From contig JAJDCU010000069.1 in the NCBI GenBank assembly GCA_029260655.1, positions 34,852 through 98,851 on the forward strand: 64,000 nucleotides of DNA. The letters run 5' to 3'. How positions within the stretch are numbered: position 1 is the first letter of the stretch; each line of letters begins with the position of its first letter. The translations under genes were made by a program, and so were the position numbers. The notes beneath the pieces were generated by a model that was given only the letters and a program-made list of their open reading frames with translations, did not search any database and was not told the origin of the DNA. The DNA comes from Phycisphaeraceae bacterium (GTDB taxonomy: Bacteria > Planctomycetota > Phycisphaerae > Phycisphaerales > Phycisphaeraceae). Below, one piece after another: positions 49,400-58,179 of the stretch.

Positions 49400-49478
49400 A
49401 AAGCTGGAAAACTAGAAAATAGATCCGATCGGGGTTTGGCCCTGCATTTTTCCAGTTTTCTAGCTTTCCTGCTTTTCC
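49388..49478. repeat. Second polypurine/polypyrimidine inverted repeat, after the HAD gene
   Basis: CTGGAAAACTAGAAA stands twice in tandem (49388-49402 and 49404-49418). Facing it, 49448-49478 reads as imperfect reverse complement (TTTCCAGTTTTCTAGCTTTCCTGCTTTTCC). Units of eight bases with the core (C/T)(A/G)GAAA alternate. The element resembles the one before rpe, so the two copies flank the rpe/HAD pair. Confidence 0.6.
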
Positions 49479-49552
49479 CTCCTCCCCTTGACGCGGTGGG
49501 GCGGCAGCCGTAGCATCACGCTTGATAATCAGGGCGACCAGCCCATCACCAT

Positions 49553-49624
49553 AGGCCCATGGTGTAATTGGTAGCACGAGTGGTTCTGGTCCACTTAGTC
49601 GGGGTTCGAGTCCCTGTGGGCCTG
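49553..49624 (+). tRNA. tRNA-Gln (anticodon CTG)
   Basis: A full cloverleaf reads through by hand. Acceptor AGGCCCA (49553-49559)/TGGGCCT (49617-49623) with discriminator G. D arm GTGT..GCAC. Anticodon stem AGTGG (49579-49583)/CCACT (49591-49595) with loop TTCTGGT, giving anticodon CTG at 49586-49588. T arm CGGGG (49600-49604), TTCGAGT loop, CCCTG. No CCA is encoded. Confidence 0.9.
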
Positions 49625-50066
49625 TTTGGATCAGTCATCTCTATTCAGCCTCACCGGCTGATATCCCCAATAAGTCTGCGCGACGGGTCAATCTTGAGTC
49701 GGGGGCCCTAAAAAAAGGTTGACTTTATCCTAATATTGAGTACTGTTGAACCTACATCCGTCGGCTGCCTGTGAAGATAGGTAAGTTGAAGGGGGCGGAC
49801 ATATCTTGTGAAATGGAGGGGACGTTCACCGTGACCGCTGACGCGCGGTCGGAAAGTGAAGCGCAAGCTTCACATGAGGGAGACGTCGTGCCGTCCGTAC
49901 CATTCATAACCTGCTAACCCAAGCAATAACTGTTCTCTGTCGCCGCGTCTGTCGCCGCCGCTGCGGTTGCTGTTTGGCCCGAGAGTAGCCCGAATAGCCA
50001 CGACGGCGGAGTACCGTTTTCAACCAATAACGTTTTTTCACACACCCGGTAATTTGGAGAAACTCC
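49625..50066. other. Intergenic region with candidate structured RNA and no gene
   Basis: Downstream of the tRNA and upstream of a PEP-CTERM gene. It contains a -35-like TTGACT (at about 49719) and a multibranched RNA candidate at 49821-49887. The minus-strand open frame over part of it is not supported. Confidence 0.4.
49821..49887 (+). ncRNA. Candidate three-way-junction RNA element
   Basis: Three helices can be drawn. Outer GACGT (49821-49825)/ACGTC (49883-49887). First hairpin GACCGC (49833-49838)/GCGGTC (49845-49850). Second hairpin GTGAAGC (49856-49862)/GCTTCAC (49867-49873) capped by a GCAA tetraloop, with GGAAA between the two. It does not match any riboswitch class that I could recall in full. 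It lies about 180 bases before a PEP-CTERM gene start. Confidence 0.4.
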
Positions 50067-50069
50067 ATG
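50055..50069 (+). promoter_or_regulatory. Ribosome binding site in a small hairpin
   Basis: TGGAG (50055-50059) and CTCCA (50063-50067) can pair around AAA. This hides the GGAG and the first base of the ATG at 50067. Such a structure may lower or condition translation. Confidence 0.3.
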
Positions 50070-50729
50070 ACAGGAAGACGTAAATCCAATCGTTGCATTT
50101 TGTTGGCCGCACTATTTTTGGGGGCAGGCACGGTGCAGGCGGCCCCGATCCTGGATCAGGTCTATGATCCGTCCCCGCCGTCATTGGGAAGTATCCTTAC
50201 GGTTGACAAACTCGACGCTGTACAAACGTTTACGGTGGGAGTCGGCGGGACGCTTACGAACGTTGAGTTCCTTGTCAGCCGAAATGCGGGGACCGTCTCG
50301 GACCTACTGTTTGATGTCCGGGCCACCACCGCGGGCGGGGCACCGATCGAGGACGATCTGACCACGCTCGCCAGCGTGACGATCCCGGGTGCTTCGATCT
50401 CGACATCGCTTCCGGCTGGATTCATCAATGTAGATATCAGCTCCTTCGGGGTGATTGTTTCACCGGGGGACGTGCTGGCTTTTGCGCTGCGTCCCACTGC
50501 CGGGGAGGGCTTTAACTGGGGGAAGGGGGGGGGTAATCCGTATCCGGGCGGCGCTTCTTACTGGCGATTCGCCAGTGCCGGCATCACCACCTGGACCTTT
50601 GACGTCTCGGCGGACATGGGGTTCAAGACCTACGTCGACCCGGTCCCCGAGCCGGCGAGTCTGGCGCTGATGCTCGTCGCGGGTGCGGTGATGCTGGGCC
50701 GTGTGCGCGGGGGTGAGCTGCGGAGATAA
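50067..50729 (+). CDS. PEP-CTERM sorting domain protein, jelly-roll-like
   Basis: A protein of 220 residues. Signal peptide 1-22 (ending VQAAP). A beta-rich domain follows with LDAVQTFTVGVGGTLTNVEFLVSR, DLLFDVRATTAGG and FINVDISSFGVIVSPGDVLAFAL, a lectin- or carbohydrate-binding-type sandwich pattern of the sort seen in PEP-CTERM proteins with ligand-like domains; the family is not certain. The tail VPEPASLALMLVAGAVMLGRVRGGELRR is PEP-CTERM. The start ATG is directly after a GGAG. It ends 57 bases before the convergent PAC2 gene. Confidence 0.8.
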   Translation: MTGRRKSNRCILLAALFLGAGTVQAAPILDQVYDPSPPSLGSILTVDKLDAVQTFTVGVGGTLTNVEFLVSRNAGTVSDLLFDVRATTAGGAPIEDDLTTLASVTIPGASISTSLPAGFINVDISSFGVIVSPGDVLAFALRPTAGEGFNWGKGGGNPYPGGASYWRFASAGITTWTFDVSADMGFKTYVDPVPEPASLALMLVAGAVMLGRVRGGELRR

Positions 50730-50786
50730 CCCGGTCAAGCCTCTGCGCGGTATGGTGGGGGGATAGGCACTGGCAGGCCGGCACGC

Positions 50787-51656
50787 CTAGTCCACCCGCA
50801 CGCCGTGCTTCTTGAGCAGGGCTTTCAGGTCGCCCATCTGGGTGTCGAAGACCTCGTGGTCGTAGTCTTCTTCGAGCTTCTGGATGTGTTCGAGCAGCTC
50901 TTCCTTCTTGCGTACGGCCTTGGTCAGCCGCTTCTCCCAGCGGTCGCTGGTGGTCCGCAGCTTGTCGAAGTTCAGGGACAGATCGAAGATGGCGGCGAGC
51001 TTGCGTGCGACGGCTTCGATGCTCTTGGCGTTGAGGCCTTCGATATAGGCGGGGATCTCTGCCGAGAGGTTCGCCATCGTCATGTCCGCCTCGGCGGCGC
51101 GAGTCAACATGTGCGTCGCCACGCTGGCCGGGCCCTCGTAGTCGCTGAACTTGATCCCAAGTGTTTCCAGCGCAGGCTTGATCTTCGGGTCCGACACGGT
51201 CGCGAACAGCCTGGGCTCGCGGGTATGCGGTACGGCCCCGCCGAAACTTCCGATGAAATAGACCGACTCGACCCCGATCTGCTTAGCGATGTGGAACACG
51301 CAGTCGGTATACAACTGCCAGGCGATGTTCGGCTCCTCTCCCTGGAAGAAGACCATGTTGTGTTCGGTCGAGACATAAAACGTGTTGGTCGGCTCCTGGT
51401 ACTCGGCGATCTGCCCTTCTTCGATGTTCACATGCGGGCGGAACATCGCGGTGACCTCCATCGACCCGGGGAAGTTCACCAGGTAGAAGGGGTCCGGCTG
51501 CATGTGCGCTACTTCCTTGGCGCCCAACTGCTCGACCAGCCAGCCCACCGTTCCGGTGGACACCTCCCCGCCGTCCATCCACCCGTCCAGCGCCAGCACC
51601 ATCCGTGCGCCGGGCATCTTCGGCAGTTCGTCGTAATGAAGTGGCTGGGGGATCAT
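50787..51656 (-). CDS. PAC2 family protein with C-terminal coiled coil
   Basis: A protein of 289 residues. Residues 15-215 match the PAC2 (proteasome assembly chaperone) pattern: RMVLALDGWMDGGEVSTG, VEQLGAKEVAHMQPDPFY, EPNIAWQLYTDCVFHIAKQIG, VYFIGSFGGAVPHTREPRLF and IPAYIEGLNAKSIEAVARKL. Residues 230-285 form a charged coiled coil (RWEKRLTKAVRKKEELLEHIQKLEEDY). Bacterial members are often found with proteasome-like or ATP-grasp systems; none of those genes is here. Function unknown. Its ATG lies close to the preceding gene on the same strand. Confidence 0.85.
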   Translation of the reverse strand: MIPQPLHYDELPKMPGARMVLALDGWMDGGEVSTGTVGWLVEQLGAKEVAHMQPDPFYLVNFPGSMEVTAMFRPHVNIEEGQIAEYQEPTNTFYVSTEHNMVFFQGEEPNIAWQLYTDCVFHIAKQIGVESVYFIGSFGGAVPHTREPRLFATVSDPKIKPALETLGIKFSDYEGPASVATHMLTRAAEADMTMANLSAEIPAYIEGLNAKSIEAVARKLAAIFDLSLNFDKLRTTSDRWEKRLTKAVRKKEELLEHIQKLEEDYDHEVFDTQMGDLKALLKKHGVRVD

Positions 51657-51661
51657 AAGTC

Positions 51662-51685
51662 GGGGTCGGGGTATCAGGGCTCGGG
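51662..51685 (+). repeat. G-run cluster (quadruplex-capable) between the GH63-like and PAC2 genes
   Basis: GGGG-TC-GGGG-TATCA-GGG-CTC-GGG in 24 bases on the plus strand, six bases upstream of the PAC2 start codon. It resembles the element at 38693-38724 read on the other strand. Confidence 0.5.
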
Positions 51686-51706
51686 TATCGGCACAGGGGG
51701 CTATCG

Positions 51707-51730
51707 GCTAACGGCTAATAGCTAACGGCT
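51707..51730. repeat. Direct repeat GCTAACGGCT spanning the GH63-like stop codon
   Basis: Two exact copies (51707-51716 and 51721-51730), with a nearby related CTATCGGCT. The second copy is inside the last codons of the GH63-like gene, giving its odd C-terminal KPLAISR. Confidence 0.5.
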
Positions 51731-54419
51731 TGCTTCCCATTCTAGCCTTATCGTTGATGCACTGACTGACCAGCGCGGTCCAGCCGGTCTGGTGGCTGGC
51801 GCCCAGGCCCCGGCCGGTGTCGCCGTGGAAATACTCGTGGTATAGCAGCAGGCCGCGGAAATTCGGGTCGTCGCCATAGCGTGGGTCTTGGCCGTGGCAG
51901 GGCCGATGCCCGTTGTCATCAGGCAGGAAGAGCCCGACGAGCCTTCGGCGAATCTCGTCGGCGGCCTCGCGGAGGCTGACCTTAACCCCCGACCCCGCCG
52001 GGCACTGGACCTGGATCGTCTGGCCGTAGAACCGGTCGTACCGCTCGAGCGCCTCGATCAGCAGGTAGTTGACGGGGAACCAGACCGGGCCGCGCCAGTT
52101 GCTGTTGCCCCCGAACAGGTAGCTGTCCGACTCACCCGGGACGTATCCGACGGAGTAACCGGCCCCGTCGGCGAGGAAATGGTAGGGCTTGTCCTTATGC
52201 ACCCGCGACATCGATCGTATGCCGTAGGGCGAGAGGAATTCGGTTTCATCGAGCAGGTACTCGAGGATGCGCTCGAGTCGGCCCCGGGTCGGGATCGCCA
52301 GCAGGTACCGGTCGTCCTGGTCCCCGTCTTCATGGCTCATGCAACTGATCGTCCGGGCCAGGTCCGACCGGTTCTTGATAAACCACTGCATCCGCTTCTT
52401 GAACCCGGGCAGCCGGTTGATCGTTTCGCCCTTGAGCACCTCGACCGCGACCAGCGGGATCAGCCCCACCATCGAGCGGACCCTAAGCGGCGTGCTTTGG
52501 CCGTGCAGCCTCAGTTGATCGTAGTAGAACCCGTCCTCCTCGTCCCACAGCCCCTGGCCGCCCAGGTTATTCATGGCGTCGGCGATGTGGATGAAGTGCT
52601 CGAAGAACTTGCTGGCCAAGTCCTCGTACTCCGGCTGCTCAAGCGCCAACTCCAGCGCCATCGACAGCATTGTGCCGCAGTAGAACGCCATCCACGCGGT
52701 TCCGTCGGCCTGCTCGAGGGTGCCGCCTACCGGCAGTGGCTTGGATCGGTCGAACACGCCGATGTTGTCGAGACCGAGGAACCCGCCGGTAAACAGGTGC
52801 CGGCCGTTGGCGTCCTTGCGGTTGACCCACCAGGTGAAGTTCACCAAAAGCTTCTGGAACGCCCGCGCCAGGAAGTCGCGGTCACGCTGGCCTCGCTTGG
52901 CGGTCATCTTGTACACGCGCCAGCAGGCCCAGGCATGCACCGGCGGGTTGACATCCGACAATTCGAACTCGTACGCCGGGATCTGCCCGTTGGGGTGCAT
53001 GTACCATTCACGCAGCATCAGCAGCAGTTGCTCTTTGGCGAAGCCCGGGTCCAGTCGGGCGAAACTGATCGTGTGGAACGCCAGGTCCCAGGCTGCGTAC
53101 CAGGGGTACTCCCACTTGTCGGGCATCGAGATGATGTCGCGGTTATAGAGGTGAGACCAGTCGGCGTTGCGCCCGGCCTGACGCTCGGCCGGGGGCGCGG
53201 GCTGCGCCAGGTCGCCGCGCAACCAGTCCCGCACGACGTAGTAGTAGAACTGCTTGGTCCACAAGAGCCCCGCATCCGCCTGGCGCGAGACGCGCCGCTG
53301 TTCTTCGCTTAGACCCTTTGGGGTGCGAGAATCATAGAACGAATCGGTCTCGTCGATACGCTCTTGCAGGGTGTCTGCGAACGGCTGGCCGAACGGCTTG
53401 GCGGGGGCTTCCTCCAAAGACGACAGCCGAAGGTCCACATGCACCGACCCACCCGCCGGGATGCTCAGCTCGTAATACGCCGCCGCCTTGGTCCCGGTTT
53501 GTTTGGGGTTGACCGCGTCACGCTCGCCGTGGACCACGTACCGGTCGAAAGCGTCCTTGACATAGGGGCTCTCGTTCTTGCCTTTATAGAGCCGCTTGTG
53601 GTTGGTGTCGTTTTCGGTAAACAGCCAGCGTCGGCCCGTTCCGTCGGAGGCGTTGTCGGCCAGGAACTTGAACCGGCCCAGCGAGGCGTGATTGGTTTCG
53701 ACGCATCGGTCGTCCGTTGTCAGCTCCATCGTTGGGCGATGCCAGCATCCTTCGTCCCCGCAGCCCCAGGACCACGTATTACGGAACCAGAGTGTCGGCA
53801 GCAGGTGGAGCTTGGCGTCCTCGGGCCCGCGGTTGTGCACCGTCACACGGATCAGCACGTCGTTGGGCGAGCCCTTGGCGTACTCGGCGAACACGTCGAA
53901 GTACCGCCCGCCGTCAAACGCGCCCGCGTCCGCCAACTCGAATTCCCCCTCGGCCTTGCTGCGGTTTGCGCTCTCCTCGACCAGCCGGGCGTAGGGATAC
54001 TCGGCTTGTGGGTACTTGTACAGCGCCTTCATGTAGCTGTGTGTCGGGGACGAGTCCAGGTAGTAGTAAAGCTCCTTGACATCCTCGCCGTGGTTGCCCT
54101 GCGGCCCGGTGAGCCCGAACAGCCGTTCTTTAAGGATCGGGTCCTTGCCGTTCCACAGCACCAGCGCAAAACACAGCCGGCACTGCCGGTCGCTGATCCC
54201 AAGTAGCCCGTCCTCGCCCCAGCGGTACGCCCGGCTGCGCGCGTGGTCGTGCGGGAGGTGGCCCCAGGCGTCGCCCCCAGGCGAATAGTCCTCACGCACC
54301 GTCCCCCACTGCCGCTCGGCGAGATAAGGACCCCACCGTTTCCAGTTCTGCTCACGTGCCTGGTCCTGGGCAAGACGCTGGGCTTCCGGGTTGTGATCGG
54401 GGGTTGAGGGGTCCACCAT
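51708..54419 (-). CDS. GH63-like glucosidase
   Basis: A protein of 903 residues from ATG at 54419; the frame continues upstream without a ribosome site. The N-terminal half is a beta-sandwich-type domain ([39 protein letters not shown]) and the C-terminal half an (alpha/alpha)6 barrel. The barrel motifs include [73 protein letters not shown] and the closing [21 protein letters not shown], typical of bacterial GH63-related glucosidases. No signal peptide, so it is cytoplasmic. Likely substrate is a glucosylated glycan or compatible solute; it may act on glucosylglycerate or trehalose-like sugars. No partner gene. Confidence 0.82.
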   Translation of the reverse strand: MVDPSTPDHNPEAQRLAQDQAREQNWKRWGPYLAERQWGTVREDYSPGGDAWGHLPHDHARSRAYRWGEDGLLGISDRQCRLCFALVLWNGKDPILKERLFGLTGPQGNHGEDVKELYYYLDSSPTHSYMKALYKYPQAEYPYARLVEESANRSKAEGEFELADAGAFDGGRYFDVFAEYAKGSPNDVLIRVTVHNRGPEDAKLHLLPTLWFRNTWSWGCGDEGCWHRPTMELTTDDRCVETNHASLGRFKFLADNASDGTGRRWLFTENDTNHKRLYKGKNESPYVKDAFDRYVVHGERDAVNPKQTGTKAAAYYELSIPAGGSVHVDLRLSSLEEAPAKPFGQPFADTLQERIDETDSFYDSRTPKGLSEEQRRVSRQADAGLLWTKQFYYYVVRDWLRGDLAQPAPPAERQAGRNADWSHLYNRDIISMPDKWEYPWYAAWDLAFHTISFARLDPGFAKEQLLLMLREWYMHPNGQIPAYEFELSDVNPPVHAWACWRVYKMTAKRGQRDRDFLARAFQKLLVNFTWWVNRKDANGRHLFTGGFLGLDNIGVFDRSKPLPVGGTLEQADGTAWMAFYCGTMLSMALELALEQPEYEDLASKFFEHFIHIADAMNNLGGQGLWDEEDGFYYDQLRLHGQSTPLRVRSMVGLIPLVAVEVLKGETINRLPGFKKRMQWFIKNRSDLARTISCMSHEDGDQDDRYLLAIPTRGRLERILEYLLDETEFLSPYGIRSMSRVHKDKPYHFLADGAGYSVGYVPGESDSYLFGGNSNWRGPVWFPVNYLLIEALERYDRFYGQTIQVQCPAGSGVKVSLREAADEIRRRLVGLFLPDDNGHRPCHGQDPRYGDDPNFRGLLLYHEYFHGDTGRGLGASHQTGWTALVSQCINDKARMGSKPLAISR

Positions 54420-54559
54420 GCATATATCGGCTAGCAGACACGATCGGCTTGTCCGAAATGGATGATTCTGCCTGGCCCATGTGCTGTCTGGACCGAAACC
54501 GCCTCTCTGCCACGCGGGGCTATGTGAGTCAGACCAACGCATCATTTCTGAGAAAAAAT

Positions 54560-54567
54560 CTTGCTAT
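54560..54567 (+). promoter_or_regulatory. CTTGCTAT element before the GH43-like dockerin/PEP-CTERM gene
   Basis: Identical octamer after an AAAAAAT run; see the copy at 39853. It lies 112 bases before the ATG at 54679. Confidence 0.25.
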
Positions 54568-54678
54568 CTGCTCCTTGTGGAGGTAAATTGACTAAGTTGG
54601 ACCCGGTGTCCGGGCCGTTTCGGATGTCATCTTGGCGGGCTGCCGATTCCTTGGTTGCTCCAACGGGCGGAGAAAACA

Positions 54679-56619
54679 ATGCGACGATTTTATTCCGGGG
54701 GGGTGGTGTGCCGTTATACGGCTCACATAGCGGTGGTTTTGGCCCTGGTGGGGCCGGCATCTGCGGCGGTCTCGCTGCCGACCCCGCCGGTGGCGGCGCC
54801 CGCGGCCTGGTACCGGGCGGACATGGGCGTGAACCTCGGCGTTGGCGGCCAGGTTAATCAGTGGCTTGATCAAAGCGGAAACGGCTTTGACCTGACACTT
54901 GCGCAGGGCGCACCGACGTTCACCTCCAACGCGATTAATGGGATGCCTGCCGTGTCGTTTAGCGGCAGCGACGCGCTGGTGGGAAATTACACCGGCGAGG
55001 CGGCGACGATCTTCGTGATCGGCAAGGCCGAGAGCGTCGGCGGGGCGGCCCAGTCTTTCGCCGGTGGTCGGACCAGCGACAACGTGGCGACCTCGGCGTG
55101 GTCGTTCCAGGCCGACTCACCCGGCGCAGGCCGGGCGTTTACACGGGCCACGACCGCCGATGTGACGACCTCAAGCAGCTTTCACGCCACGGGTCTTGCC
55201 GCGGAAAACATCTTCGACAAGCACTACCTACAGGCCGGCCGACTCGATACGGCCTTAGGCAGCGTCGAGCTCCATAAGCAAGGCTTCCTGGAAAGCGCCG
55301 GCGCGTCTGCCAACCCGCTTAGGCCCATCGACCAGATGGCGCTGGGCGCGACCTACTCGAATAATGTGCTGACAGACTTTCTTACCGGCGATGTCAACGA
55401 GGTCCTGATCTACGACCGTGTGCTAAATGACAACGAGATGTCTGAGGTTCAATCGTACCTCACCCGCTGGTTCGGCGGCGACCCGACGCAGAACAACTAC
55501 ATCGCCGCTTCCTGGGTCGCTGACACCGATCAGAACCTGTTCATGTTGCAATCGGCTGACGCCCAGACGTTTACCGGCGCATACGCCTCGCACGGCCCGC
55601 TCGGGTCAGACGTGGTCCGTGACCCGTCGATCATGTTCGACCAGGCCAGCGGGTACTGGTGGACCGTCTACACCGCGGCACACTGGTCCGTGCAGTCGGA
55701 CCACCTGGGCCTGGCGCGCAGCAAAGACGGGGTGTTCTGGGACAACGTCGGGCAGATCGACACCTCATCGGTTATCAGCGGGAACCCTCGCTCATGGGCG
55801 CCGGAGTGGATCGAGGATGACGACGGCTGGCACGTGGTGGTCGGTCTCTCATCCAACGGCGGGGGGATCCTGGAGATGTATGAAGTGCACCCGACCGATG
55901 CCGGGTTCACCAACTGGTCCCTGCCCGAGAAGCTCACCGGCCTGCAGTCCGATGTCGTGGACGGGATGCTCACCAAGATCGACGGCAAGTTTTTGCTCTG
56001 GTACACCGACAAGACCTCCAACCCTTGGACCAACGTTCTGGCCACGTCTGATTCGATCACCGGGCCTTACACCGTCGATCCTCTGCTCCAGGGCAATTGG
56101 CAGCCGGTCGGCGCGTCGGTGGAAGGGCCGTACGTCGTGAACATCGAGGGCGACCACTGGCGGATGTTCTTCGATCAGCCCGGCCCCGGGACCAAGCTGC
56201 TCCCCGGTGTTTCCTTTGGCCTCTACATGGATTCGTTTGATGGCATGCAGACCTGGGGCCCCCCGGCGCAGATGGTCAGCCCCGCCAAACGACACCTGAG
56301 CATCATGAACCTCAATATCTCCGGCCCACCGCTGGTCGGCGACCTCAACGGCGACGGGTTCGTCGGGATCGAAGACCTGAGTCTGGTCTTAAGCAACTGG
56401 AACCAGACCGTCACCCCCGGGGACCTGCTTCTGGGCGACGCGTTCGACGACCCGTTGAACCCGGGTTTCATAGGCATCGAAGACTTGAATATTGTTTTGA
56501 CCAACTGGAACGCCGGGACCCCGCCGCCGCCAAGCGGCTTAGCCGTCATCCCCGAGCCAGCGTCTGTAGTGCTATGGGGCGTGTTCGGCCTGACGCTTAT
56601 GCGCCGACGTACGGTGTGA
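54679..56619 (+). CDS. Secreted LamG + GH43-like protein with dockerin-like and PEP-CTERM domains
   Basis: A protein of 646 residues. ATG at 54679 follows GGCGGAGA. Signal peptide 1-30. Residues 45-270 form a LamG/concanavalin-like domain (PAAWYRADMGVNLGVGGQVNQW; later VNEVLIYDRVLNDNEMSEVQSYL). Residues 280-540 are a five-blade propeller of GH43 type. Candidate catalytic residues: Asp315 (RDPSIM), Asp428 (VVDGML) and Glu482 (VEGPYV), with WAPEWI between. Residues 554-613 have two GDxxGDGFVGIEDL-like units (second GDAFDDPLNPGFIGIEDL). The end IPEPASVVLWGVFGLTLMRRR is PEP-CTERM. Likely a surface arabinanase/xylosidase-type enzyme. Confidence 0.8.
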   Translation: MRRFYSGGVVCRYTAHIAVVLALVGPASAAVSLPTPPVAAPAAWYRADMGVNLGVGGQVNQWLDQSGNGFDLTLAQGAPTFTSNAINGMPAVSFSGSDALVGNYTGEAATIFVIGKAESVGGAAQSFAGGRTSDNVATSAWSFQADSPGAGRAFTRATTADVTTSSSFHATGLAAENIFDKHYLQAGRLDTALGSVELHKQGFLESAGASANPLRPIDQMALGATYSNNVLTDFLTGDVNEVLIYDRVLNDNEMSEVQSYLTRWFGGDPTQNNYIAASWVADTDQNLFMLQSADAQTFTGAYASHGPLGSDVVRDPSIMFDQASGYWWTVYTAAHWSVQSDHLGLARSKDGVFWDNVGQIDTSSVISGNPRSWAPEWIEDDDGWHVVVGLSSNGGGILEMYEVHPTDAGFTNWSLPEKLTGLQSDVVDGMLTKIDGKFLLWYTDKTSNPWTNVLATSDSITGPYTVDPLLQGNWQPVGASVEGPYVVNIEGDHWRMFFDQPGPGTKLLPGVSFGLYMDSFDGMQTWGPPAQMVSPAKRHLSIMNLNISGPPLVGDLNGDGFVGIEDLSLVLSNWNQTVTPGDLLLGDAFDDPLNPGFIGIEDLNIVLTNWNAGTPPPPSGLAVIPEPASVVLWGVFGLTLMRRRTV

Positions 56620-56622
56620 CCC

Positions 56623-58059
56623 TCACGGCGTGCGGACCACCATCAGGCGCAGTTCGGTCATATCTTCGATCGCGTAGCGGATCCCCTCTCGGCCAAGCCC
56701 GCTATTCTTGACCCCGCCGTAAGGCATGTGGTCGACCCGCCAACTGGGCACATCCCCGATGATGACCCCGCCGACCTGAAGCTCGTCCCAGGCCTTGTGG
56801 GCCTTGTAGAGGTCGCGTGTGAAGACGCCGGCCTGGAGGCCAAACGGGCTGTCGTTGACGATGTTGAGCGCCTCGTCGAAGTCGCTGAACTTCTTGAGCA
56901 CCGCGACCGGGCCAAACGCCTCCCGGCACCAGACCGCCCGGTCGCCCGGCACGTCCTCCAGCACGGTCGCCTCAAGCATCGACCCCTCGCACCCGCCGCC
57001 ACACAGTAGTTTCGCTCCGCCGTCGACTGCCTTGGTGATCCAGCCGTGCAGACGCCTGGCCGCCTTATCCGAGATCATCGGGCCGATGAACGTGTCTTCG
57101 TCCTTGGGATCGCCTGCTTTGAGCGCCTTGACCACGTCGACGAACTTCTGCTTGAACGTGTCGTACACCGCTTCATGCACCAGCACCCGCTGCACACCGA
57201 CACAGCTCTGCCCGGATTGGTAGAACGCGCCGATCACCATCCGGTTCACAGCGTCGTCTAGGTATGCGCCGGTGATGTCTTCATCGACAATGCAGGCGGC
57301 GTTGCCCCCAAGCTCCAGCGCGACCTTCTTCTTGCCCGCACGCGCCTTGAGTTCCCAACCGACCCTGCCGGACCCTGTGAACGACAGAAGCTTCAGCCGG
57401 TCGTCCTCGACCAGGGGCGCAGCCAGCTCGTTGGTCGTCGGCAGGATCGAGAACGCACCCTTAGGCAGGTCGGTTTCTGCCAGGATCTCCCCGATGATCA
57501 GCGCGCCGATCGGTGTGTCGGGCGCGGGCTTGAGCACAAACGGGCAACCCGCCGCGATCGCCGGGGCAACCTTGTGCGCCACCAGGTTCAGGGGAAAATT
57601 AAACGGCGTGATAAAAGAGCAGGCCCCGATCGGCACGCGCCGGGTCATCCCCGAGTAATCCGCAGCCCTTGCCGAGATATCCATCGCCAGCACCTCCCCG
57701 GTGATCCGCGTCGACTCCTCCGCAGCGACCCGGAACGTGTCGATCAGCCGCGAAACTTCACCCCTGGAATCCCTGATCGGCTTGCCCGCCTCGACACACA
57801 GGGCATGGGCCAACTCGTCGGAGCGCTCCCGGAACCGCGCGACGCAGTGGTCCAATACCGCCTGCCTCTGGTACGCCTTGAGCCGGCGCATCGGCTCGTC
57901 GGCGTTCGCGGCGGCGGCGATAGCTTGTTCGATAGCGTCCGCGTCGGCCAGTGCCGCGCGTGTTGCAACCTCGCCGGTGTATTTGTCCTTCACCGGCAGG
58001 TCGGCGTTGGGCTGTCTGGGCTCGTTCGCCAGGTAGTAGGGGTAGACGTCCTTGAGCAT
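56623..58059 (-). CDS. NAD(P)-dependent aldehyde dehydrogenase
   Basis: A protein of 478 residues; ATG at 58059 has GGAGG eleven bases before it, preferred over a GTG at 58113. Aldehyde dehydrogenase superfamily: substrate-channel and cofactor motifs FITPFNFPLNLVAHKVAPA, SFTGSGRVGW, catalytic Glu in KKVALELGGNA and catalytic Cys in YQSGQSCVGVQR. The end segment PYGGVKNSGLGREGIRYAIEDMTE is standard. The substrate is not determined; it resembles lactaldehyde/GabD-like groups. The next gene on the strand encodes a glutamate-type dehydrogenase; a link to amino acid breakdown is possible. Confidence 0.9.
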   Translation of the reverse strand: MLKDVYPYYLANEPRQPNADLPVKDKYTGEVATRAALADADAIEQAIAAAANADEPMRRLKAYQRQAVLDHCVARFRERSDELAHALCVEAGKPIRDSRGEVSRLIDTFRVAAEESTRITGEVLAMDISARAADYSGMTRRVPIGACSFITPFNFPLNLVAHKVAPAIAAGCPFVLKPAPDTPIGALIIGEILAETDLPKGAFSILPTTNELAAPLVEDDRLKLLSFTGSGRVGWELKARAGKKKVALELGGNAACIVDEDITGAYLDDAVNRMVIGAFYQSGQSCVGVQRVLVHEAVYDTFKQKFVDVVKALKAGDPKDEDTFIGPMISDKAARRLHGWITKAVDGGAKLLCGGGCEGSMLEATVLEDVPGDRAVWCREAFGPVAVLKKFSDFDEALNIVNDSPFGLQAGVFTRDLYKAHKAWDELQVGGVIIGDVPSWRVDHMPYGGVKNSGLGREGIRYAIEDMTELRLMVVRTP

Positions 58060-58179
58060 GCCGGTCCGGGCCTCCGTGCCGATGGTGCTTGCCTGACCGG
58101 GTGATGATACCACCGGCGGGCGGAGTGGGGCAGGCTGAGGATTAATCGGGGGGGCAGCTGGGGGAAAAACCGGGGGCGG

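Noticed and set aside
49821..49887. Glutamine riboswitch or hammerhead ribozyme
   Set aside because: TTCACC and GGTCGGAAAGT recall the glutamine riboswitch, but the full junction and P3 sequence do not match. GAAA is present but CTGATGA for a hammerhead is missing.
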